Below, piece after piece: positions 9,369 through 15,895 of a DNA stretch of 64,000 bases. The stretch's first letter is position 1, and every line of letters starts with the position of its first letter. The notes below the pieces were generated by a model. The model was not told where the DNA came from. It ran no database searches and worked only from the letters and a program-made list of their open reading frames with translations. The position numbers and the translations under genes are program-made. Origin of the DNA: Parerythrobacter lacustris (lineage in GTDB: Bacteria > Pseudomonadota > Alphaproteobacteria > Sphingomonadales > Sphingomonadaceae); NCBI RefSeq assembly GCF_024626475.1, contig NZ_JANKHH010000006.1, positions 27,972-91,971 of the forward strand, read 5' to 3'.

Positions 9369-9394
9369 CGATTGCCTGACGAACCAGGCAATCG
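9369..9394 (+). repeat. Stem-loop between the two collar genes
   Basis: Perfect 10-base arms (CGATTGCCTG at 9369-9378 and CAGGCAATCG at 9385-9394) around the 6-base loop ACGAAC lie 4 bases after the stop of collar copy 1. There is no T-run behind it, so read-through into copy 2 is expected. It may stabilise the upstream message. Confidence 0.5.
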
Positions 9395-9434
9395 CCGCAC
9401 GCAATTCAAAGATTCCACGGACTGGAGACACGCC

Positions 9435-10052
9435 ATGAAACTTTCGAAAACCACCCTCGCTTCGGGTGTTGCAGCGATCACGCTGTGCGTCCCGACGGCG
9501 CCTGCACATGCTGGAACCGACGCCTATATCGGCGAAATCACTCCGATGGCCTTCAGCTTCTGCCCCCGCTCCACCCTGCCGATGAACGGGCAGATCCTGT
9601 CGATCGCATCGAACACCGCATTGTTCTCGCTGCTCGGCACCACCTATGGCGGCAATGGACAGACGACTTTCGCGCTCCCCAATCTGCAAGGCCGCGTGCC
9701 GATGCATTTCGGCAATGGCCCCGGCCTGACCCCGAGAGTTCTGGGCGAAGTTGGCGGAACCGAGACCAACACGCTGCTGTCCACCCAGATGCCGGCACAC
9801 ACCCACACGGCGTTGATCAATGTGAACAACACCGCGACGGCCGACAGCGGCAACCCGACGGGCAATGTGTTCGCCCGCGCGGTGAGCAACACCTACGAGA
9901 ACACCGATCCGCCGACCCCGGGTGCTACCATGGCGGCCTCGACCGTTTCGGTCTCGACTGCAGGCGGCAGCCAGCCGTTCAACAATATCCAGCCCTATCT
10001 CGTGCTCAACTATTGCATCGTGACGCAGGGAATCTTCCCGCCGCGCAACTGA
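9435..10052 (+). CDS. Secreted phage tail collar-domain protein (copy 2)
   Basis: A 205-residue paralogue of the preceding gene with its own Sec signal peptide (MKLSKTTLASGVAAITLCVP, cleavage after AHA). The collar signature is intact: TDAYIGEITPMAFSFCP, MNGQILSI, LGTTYGGNGQTTFALPNLQGRVPMH. From HTALINVNNTATADS through GATMAASTV the residues match copy 1 exactly, while the N-terminal half and the final strands have diverged. Copy 2 is therefore a tandem duplicate still held, or converted, in its C-terminal half. ATG 9435 follows CTGGAG. A strong intrinsic terminator ends the two-gene unit. The function is unknown; a surface or periplasmic structural role is possible. Confidence 0.85.
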   Translation: MKLSKTTLASGVAAITLCVPTAPAHAGTDAYIGEITPMAFSFCPRSTLPMNGQILSIASNTALFSLLGTTYGGNGQTTFALPNLQGRVPMHFGNGPGLTPRVLGEVGGTETNTLLSTQMPAHTHTALINVNNTATADSGNPTGNVFARAVSNTYENTDPPTPGATMAASTVSVSTAGGSQPFNNIQPYLVLNYCIVTQGIFPPRN

Positions 10053-10075
10053 CATTCGGCGGACATTCAGAAAAA

Positions 10076-10106
10076 GGGGCGCAGACCGGTTCTGCGCCCC
10101 TTTTTT
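10076..10106 (+). terminator. Intrinsic terminator after the collar gene pair
   Basis: A perfect 10-base stem (GGGGCGCAGA at 10076-10085 with TCTGCGCCCC at 10091-10100), a 5-base loop and six T residues. This is the cleanest rho-independent terminator in the window. Confidence 0.92.
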
Positions 10107-10163
10107 CATGCGCGCTGCATTGGCATGGTGCGTGAACAACGGGGCAAGTCGGGAGGGCTGACC

Positions 10164-11651
10164 ATGACGAAATTCGCGCGCAATCTTAAGCTGCTGGCCA
10201 TCGGATCGGTGCTCGCAATCGGGTCGCAGGCTGCCGGGCAGTCGGTCCCCGATCCCGATGAGACCGCGCAGGGCGATGTCGCGGTGACGATCTACCAGAA
10301 CGGCCAGGCACTGGTGCAGGACGTCCGCCAGATCGCCTACGAGCGCGGGCGCAGCAGGGTGGAGTTTCCCGATGTGTCCGCCCAGATCCGGCCGGAAACG
10401 CTCAGTTTCGCTGCGCCCGGTACCGCAATCATCGAACAGAATTTCGATTTCGACCTGCTGACCCCGGCCAAGATGATGGAAAAGGCGATCGGGCAGACGG
10501 TCACGCTGATCCGCACCAATCCGGCGACCGGCGCCGAAACGCGTGAGCGGGCCAAGGTGCTCTCGACAGCTGGCGGCGTGGTCATCCAGATCGGCGATCG
10601 GATCGAGGTTCTGCGCGACGATGGCCTGCCGGTGCGCGTGGTGTTCGACCGGGTGCCGCCCAACCTGCGCGCGCGGCCCACCCTGTCGGTCAATGTCGAG
10701 AGCGACCGCGCGGGCACCCGTCCGACGCAAATCCGCTATCTCACCGGTGGTCTCGGCTGGAGCGCCGATTACGTTGCGCTGTATGACGAGGCCAAGGGCG
10801 CGATCGACATGCAGGGGTGGGTCACACTGACCAACAACACCGGCACCACCTTCAATCAGGCCGAAACGCTGCTGGTCGCCGGCAATCCCAATGGCGGCCG
10901 CAATTACAATCCCGGTCTCGTCCGTGCCGGGACGCAGAGCGCCAATCGGGAGCAGGTGGGCGAGTTCTACCTCTATCCGATCGCCGGGCGCACGACGATC
11001 GCCAATGCCCAGACCAAGCAGGTCAGCTTTCTCGACGTGCAGGGAGTGAAGGCGCGCAAGGTCTACAGCCGCACGATCGGCTGGATGGCGAGCGACGACC
11101 GGCCGTATAACGTATCGAGCGAGATCGCCTTCTCCTCGTCGAGCGAGGGCGGGCTGGGCGACGCACTGCCGGCAGGCACGGTGCGGTTTTACCAGAAAGA
11201 CAGCAAGGGCTCGCCGCAGTTCATCGGCGAGAACGGCATCGGCCACACGCCGATGGGCAGCGAGCTGTCGCTGCGCACCGGCGACGCGTTCGACATCTTC
11301 ATCCAGGCCGAGGTCGAGAAGCGCGAACGGCTGACTGCGGCCGAGTGGGAGAAAACCGCGCGCTACATCGTGATCGAGGACGGCGAGGAGATCCGCCGGA
11401 TCGAGGAAGAGCGTCCGGTCGATTACTGGCAGACGACCATGCGCTACACCATCACCAACGCCAAGGCGGTGCCGGTCGAGGTCGATCTGGTGCAGGCCGG
11501 GCTCGACCGGGGCTGGTGGAGCCGCGACTTCCGCATCGTCTCCGAAGACGAGCCGGGCACGCAGCTCAACGCCGACCGGCGCAAATGGGTGGTGCCGATC
11601 CCCGCCAACGGCAAACGCGAATTCCGCGTCACCTTCGCAACGCGTTATTGA
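10164..11651 (+). CDS. DUF4139 domain-containing exported protein (copy 1)
   Basis: A 495-residue protein with a signal peptide (MTKFARNLKLLAIGSVLAIG, then SQAAGQ) and the DUF4139 architecture: an N-terminal beta domain beginning VAVTIYQNGQALVQDVRQI and a C-terminal domain with IRYLTGGLGWSADYVALYD, WVTLTNNTGTTF and KQVSFLDVQGV. DUF4139 proteins are widespread and uncharacterised. The start at 10164 has GGGAGGG 7 bases upstream; the open frame reaches 10125 without a plausible start. A paralogue follows 8 bases after the stop, so the two form a small operon behind the collar terminator. The C terminus ends in a beta-rich FRVTFATRY segment. Confidence 0.85.
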   Translation: MTKFARNLKLLAIGSVLAIGSQAAGQSVPDPDETAQGDVAVTIYQNGQALVQDVRQIAYERGRSRVEFPDVSAQIRPETLSFAAPGTAIIEQNFDFDLLTPAKMMEKAIGQTVTLIRTNPATGAETRERAKVLSTAGGVVIQIGDRIEVLRDDGLPVRVVFDRVPPNLRARPTLSVNVESDRAGTRPTQIRYLTGGLGWSADYVALYDEAKGAIDMQGWVTLTNNTGTTFNQAETLLVAGNPNGGRNYNPGLVRAGTQSANREQVGEFYLYPIAGRTTIANAQTKQVSFLDVQGVKARKVYSRTIGWMASDDRPYNVSSEIAFSSSSEGGLGDALPAGTVRFYQKDSKGSPQFIGENGIGHTPMGSELSLRTGDAFDIFIQAEVEKRERLTAAEWEKTARYIVIEDGEEIRRIEEERPVDYWQTTMRYTITNAKAVPVEVDLVQAGLDRGWWSRDFRIVSEDEPGTQLNADRRKWVVPIPANGKREFRVTFATRY

Positions 11652-11659
11652 GGCGGGCT

Positions 11660-13303
11660 ATGCGCTGGCTCGGCAGCCTGCTCATGCCTCTGGCGCTGTT
11701 CGGCGCGGCTGCCGACGCGCGCGAAGCCGTCGATGCCAGCGCCCCGGCGAAGGTTTCGGTGACGGTTTACCGCGATCCTAACCGAGGCGAGGGCCAGACG
11801 CTGCAGCGCGAGTGGCCGCAGGGCTTCGCGATGATCAGCGAGCAGCGCACGGTCACACTCCCGGCGGGCGAATCGACCATCCGCTTCGAGGGGGTGGCCG
11901 AAGGCATGGTCGCGGTCAGCGCGATCGTGACCGGCCTGCCGGGCGGGACGATCGAGAAAAACCGCAACGCCGATCTGCTATCGCCCGCCGCGCTGGTCGA
12001 CGGGACGCTGGGGAACCGGGTGCGGATCACCCGGACCAATCCGGCCACCGGAGTCGAGATCAGCGAGAGCGCCATCGTGCGCACCCGCGCCGACGGCGGG
12101 ATCGTGTTGCAAACCGGTGAGGGCTTCGAGGCGGTGCGCTGTTCGGGCCTGCCCGAAGGTCTCGCGTTCGATCGCGTGCCCCAGGGCCTGTCGGCGCAGC
12201 CGGTATTCTCGATCGACACCCGCGATGCGCGAGGCGGGACCTATACCGTCACGCTGACCTATCTCGCCTGGGGCTTTGACTGGCAGGCGCATTATGTCGC
12301 GCGGCTGGGAGAGGGCGGGGCCAAGGGCAAGGTTCTGTTCGATCTGATGAGCTGGCTGACCATCCTCAACGACAACGGGCAATCGTTCGAGGATGCCGAG
12401 CTGCTGGCGGTGGCAGGCACACTCAATGTGACCAGCGATTTCGAGACCCTCGCCGATGCGCCGGAAGGGCGCGCCTTGCAGCTCGCGTGTTACCCGATCG
12501 GAAGCACGGCGATCGGATCGCCGATCCCATACTACGATGACGGTTATGGCGTACCGCTTCCAGCCGCGCCGATGATTGCCGGGATGATGATGGACGAGCG
12601 GATAATGGTGACGGGCGCGCGCATGAGGCAGGAGGTCAATCTGGCGGATTCGGTTGCCATGTTGGCGGACGAAGAAGCGCTGGGCGATCTCAAGCTCTAT
12701 CGCATTCCCGAAGCGGTGACCGTCGCCGCAAAGGGCATGAAGCAGGTTGCCTTCCTCGACAAGAAGCGGGTGGAGGGCGAATTTGTCTATCTCGCCGAAT
12801 GCTACACCGGCGACTGGTATGCCGACTGGGGCGAGGTCGAGGGCGCGGAGACGTCGCTTCAGCTCGAAACCGTGAATGACGAGAAACATGGGCTCGGCGC
12901 GGCTTTGCCCAATGGCGGGATCACCATCTTCGACCCGAGCTCGTTCGGGCCGCTGTTGATCTCGGAAGAGACCTTGCGCGACTATGCGGTGGGGCAGGAT
13001 GTCGAAATCCCGCTGGCCCAGAGCCAGATGGTGCGGGCGAACTGCGCGCTCAGGGCCGAGGAAGAGGCGCGCAAGCTCGAGCGAGGCGAATGGGCGGCGA
13101 TGCGGATCAAGCTGACCAACGTCAACAGCCGCACCGCCAAGGTTCGCGTGTTGCTCGGCTATTCGGGGGAGTGGCAATACCGCACCGGACGGGTCAAGCC
13201 GCGGCTGAAGGATGGCGATTATGTCATCGAGCTCGACGTAAAGCCGGGCGAGACGCGGCTGTTCGACTGGCAGATCAGGCGGAGCGACGGCCGGGCCGAC
13301 TGA
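11660..13303 (+). CDS. DUF4139 domain-containing exported protein (copy 2, diverged)
   Basis: A 547-residue paralogue of the preceding gene with a signal peptide (MRWLGSLLMPLALFGAAADA). The N-terminal domain matches the family (VSVTVYRD, then LLSPAALVDGTLGNRVRITRTNPATG, close to the corresponding part of copy 1) and the C-terminal domain has LTYLAWGFDWQAHYVARL. Between them is an extra loop of roughly 40 residues with YDDGYGVPLPAAPMIAGMMMDERIM, absent from copy 1. Four or more cysteines (RCSGL, LACYPIG, AECYTGD, RANCALR) are unusual for this protein and could form periplasmic disulfides. It starts 8 bases after copy 1, so they are co-transcribed. Function unknown. Confidence 0.82.
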   Translation: MRWLGSLLMPLALFGAAADAREAVDASAPAKVSVTVYRDPNRGEGQTLQREWPQGFAMISEQRTVTLPAGESTIRFEGVAEGMVAVSAIVTGLPGGTIEKNRNADLLSPAALVDGTLGNRVRITRTNPATGVEISESAIVRTRADGGIVLQTGEGFEAVRCSGLPEGLAFDRVPQGLSAQPVFSIDTRDARGGTYTVTLTYLAWGFDWQAHYVARLGEGGAKGKVLFDLMSWLTILNDNGQSFEDAELLAVAGTLNVTSDFETLADAPEGRALQLACYPIGSTAIGSPIPYYDDGYGVPLPAAPMIAGMMMDERIMVTGARMRQEVNLADSVAMLADEEALGDLKLYRIPEAVTVAAKGMKQVAFLDKKRVEGEFVYLAECYTGDWYADWGEVEGAETSLQLETVNDEKHGLGAALPNGGITIFDPSSFGPLLISEETLRDYAVGQDVEIPLAQSQMVRANCALRAEEEARKLERGEWAAMRIKLTNVNSRTAKVRVLLGYSGEWQYRTGRVKPRLKDGDYVIELDVKPGETRLFDWQIRRSDGRAD

Positions 13304-13575
13304 GGAGTGCGCTTCGGGCCATTTTCCTACATTGCGGGGAACTGCTATCGACCCTTCCTGCGACAACCGATCCGAGACATTGCGATGGCCCAACTGGAGC
13401 GAGAACAAACCGATACGAACCCGTCGTGGCCAAGTCGGCGCGAGAAAATCGAAAGTCTCGCCGGACATCAGTCAGATTTAACTAAATAACTGAAATTAGA
13501 CAATAAAGAGTCAAAGAGAAATTTCGAAGAGCATATGGGTCAGTGTCACACCTGGGCCCGAACGCAAAAAATTTC
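13304..13575. other. Intergenic region upstream of the recA promoter
   Basis: No convincing gene. A 60-codon open frame (13307-13489) has no ribosome-binding site and no recognisable content. The DNA becomes AT-rich after 13480. A 16-base stretch at 13401-13416 (GAGAACAAACCGATAC) recurs with one extra base at 13594-13610 inside the recA promoter, which suggests a partial duplication of the control region. Confidence 0.5.
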
Positions 13576-13590
13576 GTTCCCCACTTGTTC
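13576..13590 (+). promoter_or_regulatory. LexA (SOS) box of recA
   Basis: GTTC CCCACTT GTTC matches the alphaproteobacterial LexA consensus of GTTC-N7-GTTC exactly. It overlaps the proposed -35 element, so bound LexA would block RNA polymerase. It lies 79 bases before the recA start. A second box with the same half-sites is found in front of uvrD. Confidence 0.88.
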
Positions 13591-13613
13591 TACGAGAACA
13601 AACCCGATACATA
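13585..13613 (+). promoter_or_regulatory. Proposed recA promoter
   Basis: A -35 element TTGTTC (13585-13590) and -10 element TACATA (13608-13613) with a 17-base spacer. The -35 is the right half of the LexA box. Expected transcription start is near 13620, giving a leader of about 50 bases. Confidence 0.6.
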
Positions 13614-13668
13614 CACCAACAGTTGAAGAGTCGGGCACGCGCCCTAGGCAACTGATGGAGGCCATGTC

Positions 13669-14730
13669 ATGGCAGCAAGTCTCAAGCTGGTAGAAGGTAA
13701 GGAAACGAACGTGGACCGTCAGAAGGCGCTCGATGCGGCGCTCGCCCAGATCGACCGTGCATTCGGCAAGGGATCGGCGATGAAGCTGGGCCAGAAGGAA
13801 GCGATGGAGGTCGAGACGATTTCGACCGGCTCGCTCGGGCTCGACATCGCGCTGGGGGTCGGCGGCCTGCCCAAGGGCCGCGTGATCGAGGTTTACGGGC
13901 CGGAAAGCTCGGGCAAGACGACGCTGGCGCTGCACGTTATCGCAGAAGCGCAGAAGAACGGCGGCACGGCGGCCTTCGTCGACGCCGAGCATGCGCTCGA
14001 TCCGGCCTATGCCAAGAAGCTGGGCGTCGATATCGACGAGCTGATCATTTCGCAGCCTGATACCGGCGAGCAGGCGCTCGAAATCACCGATACGCTGGTG
14101 CGTTCGAACGCGATCGACGTGCTGGTGGTCGATTCGGTTGCGGCGCTGGTCCCGCGGGCGGAAATCGAAGGTGAAATGGGTGACAGCCACGTCGGCCTGC
14201 AGGCCCGCCTGATGAGCCAGTCGCTGCGCAAGCTGACCGGCTCGATCAACCGCTCCAAATGCATGGTGATCTTCATCAACCAGCTGCGCATGAAGATCGG
14301 GGTGATGTACGGCAATCCGGAAACCACCACCGGCGGCAATGCGCTCAAGTTCTACGCTTCGGTCCGGCTCGACATCCGCCGCACCGGTCAGATCAAGGAC
14401 CGGGACGAAATCATCGGCAACACCACCCGCGTGAAAGTGGTGAAGAACAAGGTTGCACCGCCGTTCAAGCAGGTCGAATTCGACATCATGTACGGCGAAG
14501 GCATTTCGAAGATCGGCGAAATCCTCGACCTCGGCGTCAAGGCCGGGCTGGTCGAGAAATCGGGCTCGTGGTTCTCCTACGACAGCGTCCGCATCGGGCA
14601 GGGTCGCGAGAATGCCAAGACCTTCCTCAAGGAAAATTCCGAGATGTGCGACCGGTTGGAAGCCGCCATTCGCGGCCGCACCGACCAGGTCGCCGAAGAG
14701 ATGATGACAGGCCCTGACGCGGAGGACTGA
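13669..14730 (+). CDS. recA: Recombinase RecA
   Basis: ATP-dependent strand-exchange recombinase and coprotease for LexA self-cleavage. The 353-residue product is full length with the Walker A motif GPESSGKT at residues 77-84, the Walker B segment [24 protein letters not shown], and the L2 region with [37 protein letters not shown]. The C-terminal tail is acidic (TGPDAED), as usual. ATG 13669 has TGGAGG at 13656-13661; the ATG at 13664 is in another frame. Regulated by the LexA box at 13576-13590. The terminator at 14783-14825 ends the transcript; alaS lies downstream, a common alphaproteobacterial order, with a methyltransferase gene between. Confidence 0.98.
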   Translation: MAASLKLVEGKETNVDRQKALDAALAQIDRAFGKGSAMKLGQKEAMEVETISTGSLGLDIALGVGGLPKGRVIEVYGPESSGKTTLALHVIAEAQKNGGTAAFVDAEHALDPAYAKKLGVDIDELIISQPDTGEQALEITDTLVRSNAIDVLVVDSVAALVPRAEIEGEMGDSHVGLQARLMSQSLRKLTGSINRSKCMVIFINQLRMKIGVMYGNPETTTGGNALKFYASVRLDIRRTGQIKDRDEIIGNTTRVKVVKNKVAPPFKQVEFDIMYGEGISKIGEILDLGVKAGLVEKSGSWFSYDSVRIGQGRENAKTFLKENSEMCDRLEAAIRGRTDQVAEEMMTGPDAED

Positions 14731-14782
14731 TCGTACTCTCTTCAAGCGGGCCATCCGTCCAAAGTCGGCCCGGAAAAACGGG

Positions 14783-14825
14783 AAACCGGCGCGAGCATCC
14801 ACCCCAGGATCCGCGCCGGTTTTTC
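14783..14825 (+). terminator. Intrinsic terminator after recA
   Basis: Arms AAACCGGCGCG (14783-14793) and CGCGCCGGTTT (14812-14822) close an 18-base loop, and the descending arm runs into TTTTTC. The stem is 9 GC-rich pairs extended by A-T pairs. Confidence 0.85.
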
Positions 14826-14855
14826 TTGTCTTGCTACCGGTCGCCCAAGGCTGAA

Positions 14856-14886
14856 GCACGGATCAAAGCCCGGCTTTGGTCCGTGC
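14856..14886. repeat. Long hairpin between recA and the methyltransferase gene
   Basis: A 14-base-pair stem (14856-14869 with 14873-14886, one G-T pair) with a 3-base loop. It is followed by a CTGCAG direct pair, not by T residues. It lies 30 bases after the recA terminator; its role is unclear. Confidence 0.5.
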
Positions 14887-14995
14887 ATCCTGCAGACCTG
14901 CAGAAAGCGCTATTCGACCGCTCCATTTCGCGGCAAGGTGATGTCCTGCCGCATCACCGTTCGGCAGGCCGAGGATTGGGGGCAGAAACAGGGCG

Positions 14996-15826
14996 ATGAC
15001 GACAAAACTCGACTGGGAAGGCCGCGTCGGCCGCAGCTGGGCGCACGAATGGCGCCGCACCGATCGCAGTTTCGGCGGTCTGACCGACCAGCTGCTCGGC
15101 AAGGCGAGTGCGCGCGGTGTGCGAAAGGCGCTCGATGTCGGATGCGGCGCCGGGGAATTGTCGATGGCGATGGCGCGGGGACACTCGACGGCCGAAGTTG
15201 TGGGCATCGATATCAGCCCGGAATTGATCGACGTCGCACGTGAGCGCGCCGGCTATCTGCCCAACCTCGATTTCGAGTTGGGCGATGCGGCGAATTGGTC
15301 GCGACCTGGCTTCGCGCCTGACCTCATCATGTCGCGCCACGGCGTAATGTTCTTCGAGCAGCCGGTGGAGGCATTCGCCCATCTCGCCAACATCTCCGCG
15401 CCGGACGTGCGTCTGGTCTTCTCCTGCTTTCGCAGCTTCGAGGAAAACGCCTGGGCCGAGCGAGTGGTCGGGTGCCTTCCCGCCGGATCGTTCGTAGAGC
15501 CCAATCGCTTCGCACCCGGTCCATTCGCGTTTGCCGACGAAGCGCATGTCCGGGGCATTCTGTCCGATGCCGGTTGGTCGGAGATCGCATTCGAGCCGAT
15601 CGACTATGCGTTCGTCGCCGGAACGGGCGAGGATGCCCTCGGTGATGCGTTGGACTATTTCCAGTCGATCGGGCCGGCCGCAAGGGCCGCTGCCAGCCTC
15701 GCACCAGACGAGAAAGCCCGTTTCATCGGCAATCTCGGGCGATACCTCCGCAACAACGAGGAAGGGGGGATCATTGCGTTGCGTGCGGCGGCGTGGATCG
15801 TGACCGCCAAGGCAAGCGCAAGCTGA
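14996..15826 (+). CDS. Class I SAM-dependent methyltransferase
   Basis: A 276-residue cytoplasmic protein with a Rossmann methyltransferase core. Motif I is KALDVGCGAGELSMAMARG (about residues 43-61), the acidic end of strand 2 is in VVGIDISPELIDVARERA, and motif post-I is LDFELGDAANW. The order resembles the UbiE/Methyltransf_25 class. A C-terminal helical part (residues 190-276) probably caps the substrate, but the substrate cannot be identified. The start at 14996 follows a weak GGGCAGAAACAGGGCG region. It lies between recA and alaS on the same strand, and has a 265-base leader that holds the recA terminator, so it probably has its own promoter. Confidence 0.83.
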   Translation: MTTKLDWEGRVGRSWAHEWRRTDRSFGGLTDQLLGKASARGVRKALDVGCGAGELSMAMARGHSTAEVVGIDISPELIDVARERAGYLPNLDFELGDAANWSRPGFAPDLIMSRHGVMFFEQPVEAFAHLANISAPDVRLVFSCFRSFEENAWAERVVGCLPAGSFVEPNRFAPGPFAFADEAHVRGILSDAGWSEIAFEPIDYAFVAGTGEDALGDALDYFQSIGPAARAAASLAPDEKARFIGNLGRYLRNNEEGGIIALRAAAWIVTAKASAS

Positions 15827-15860
15827 GCAAAAGGCAGCACCGCCGCACACGTTAATCGGC

Positions 15861-15889
15861 TTGTCGCACGGCTTCCCAGGCCTTACCTG
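15861..15889 (+). promoter_or_regulatory. Proposed alaS promoter (leaderless)
   Basis: TTGTCG (15861-15866) and TACCTG (15884-15889) with a 17-base spacer. The expected transcription start falls on or next to the alaS ATG at 15896, and no Shine-Dalgarno sequence precedes that ATG, so the message may be leaderless. Confidence 0.45.
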
Positions 15890-15895
15890 CGCGCT

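Noticed and set aside
9120-9980. Repeated DNA in the collar genes as a CRISPR or transposon signal
   Set aside because: There are only two copies, each within a coding region, and differences fall at third positions; this is gene duplication.
8753-10052. Prophage remnant
   Set aside because: Collar domains are the only phage-like feature; both proteins have Sec signal peptides and no capsid, tail, integrase or lysis gene is nearby.
9291-11246. 651-codon open frame on the minus strand
   Set aside because: Runs antisense across collar copy 2, a terminator and DUF4139 copy 1; no ribosome site or domain.
13403-13420. Second LexA box upstream of recA (GAAC...GAAC)
   Set aside because: The half-sites are 10 bases apart, not 7.
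13307-13489. 60-codon frame upstream of recA
   Set aside because: No Shine-Dalgarno, no recognisable protein, and the region becomes AT-rich control DNA.
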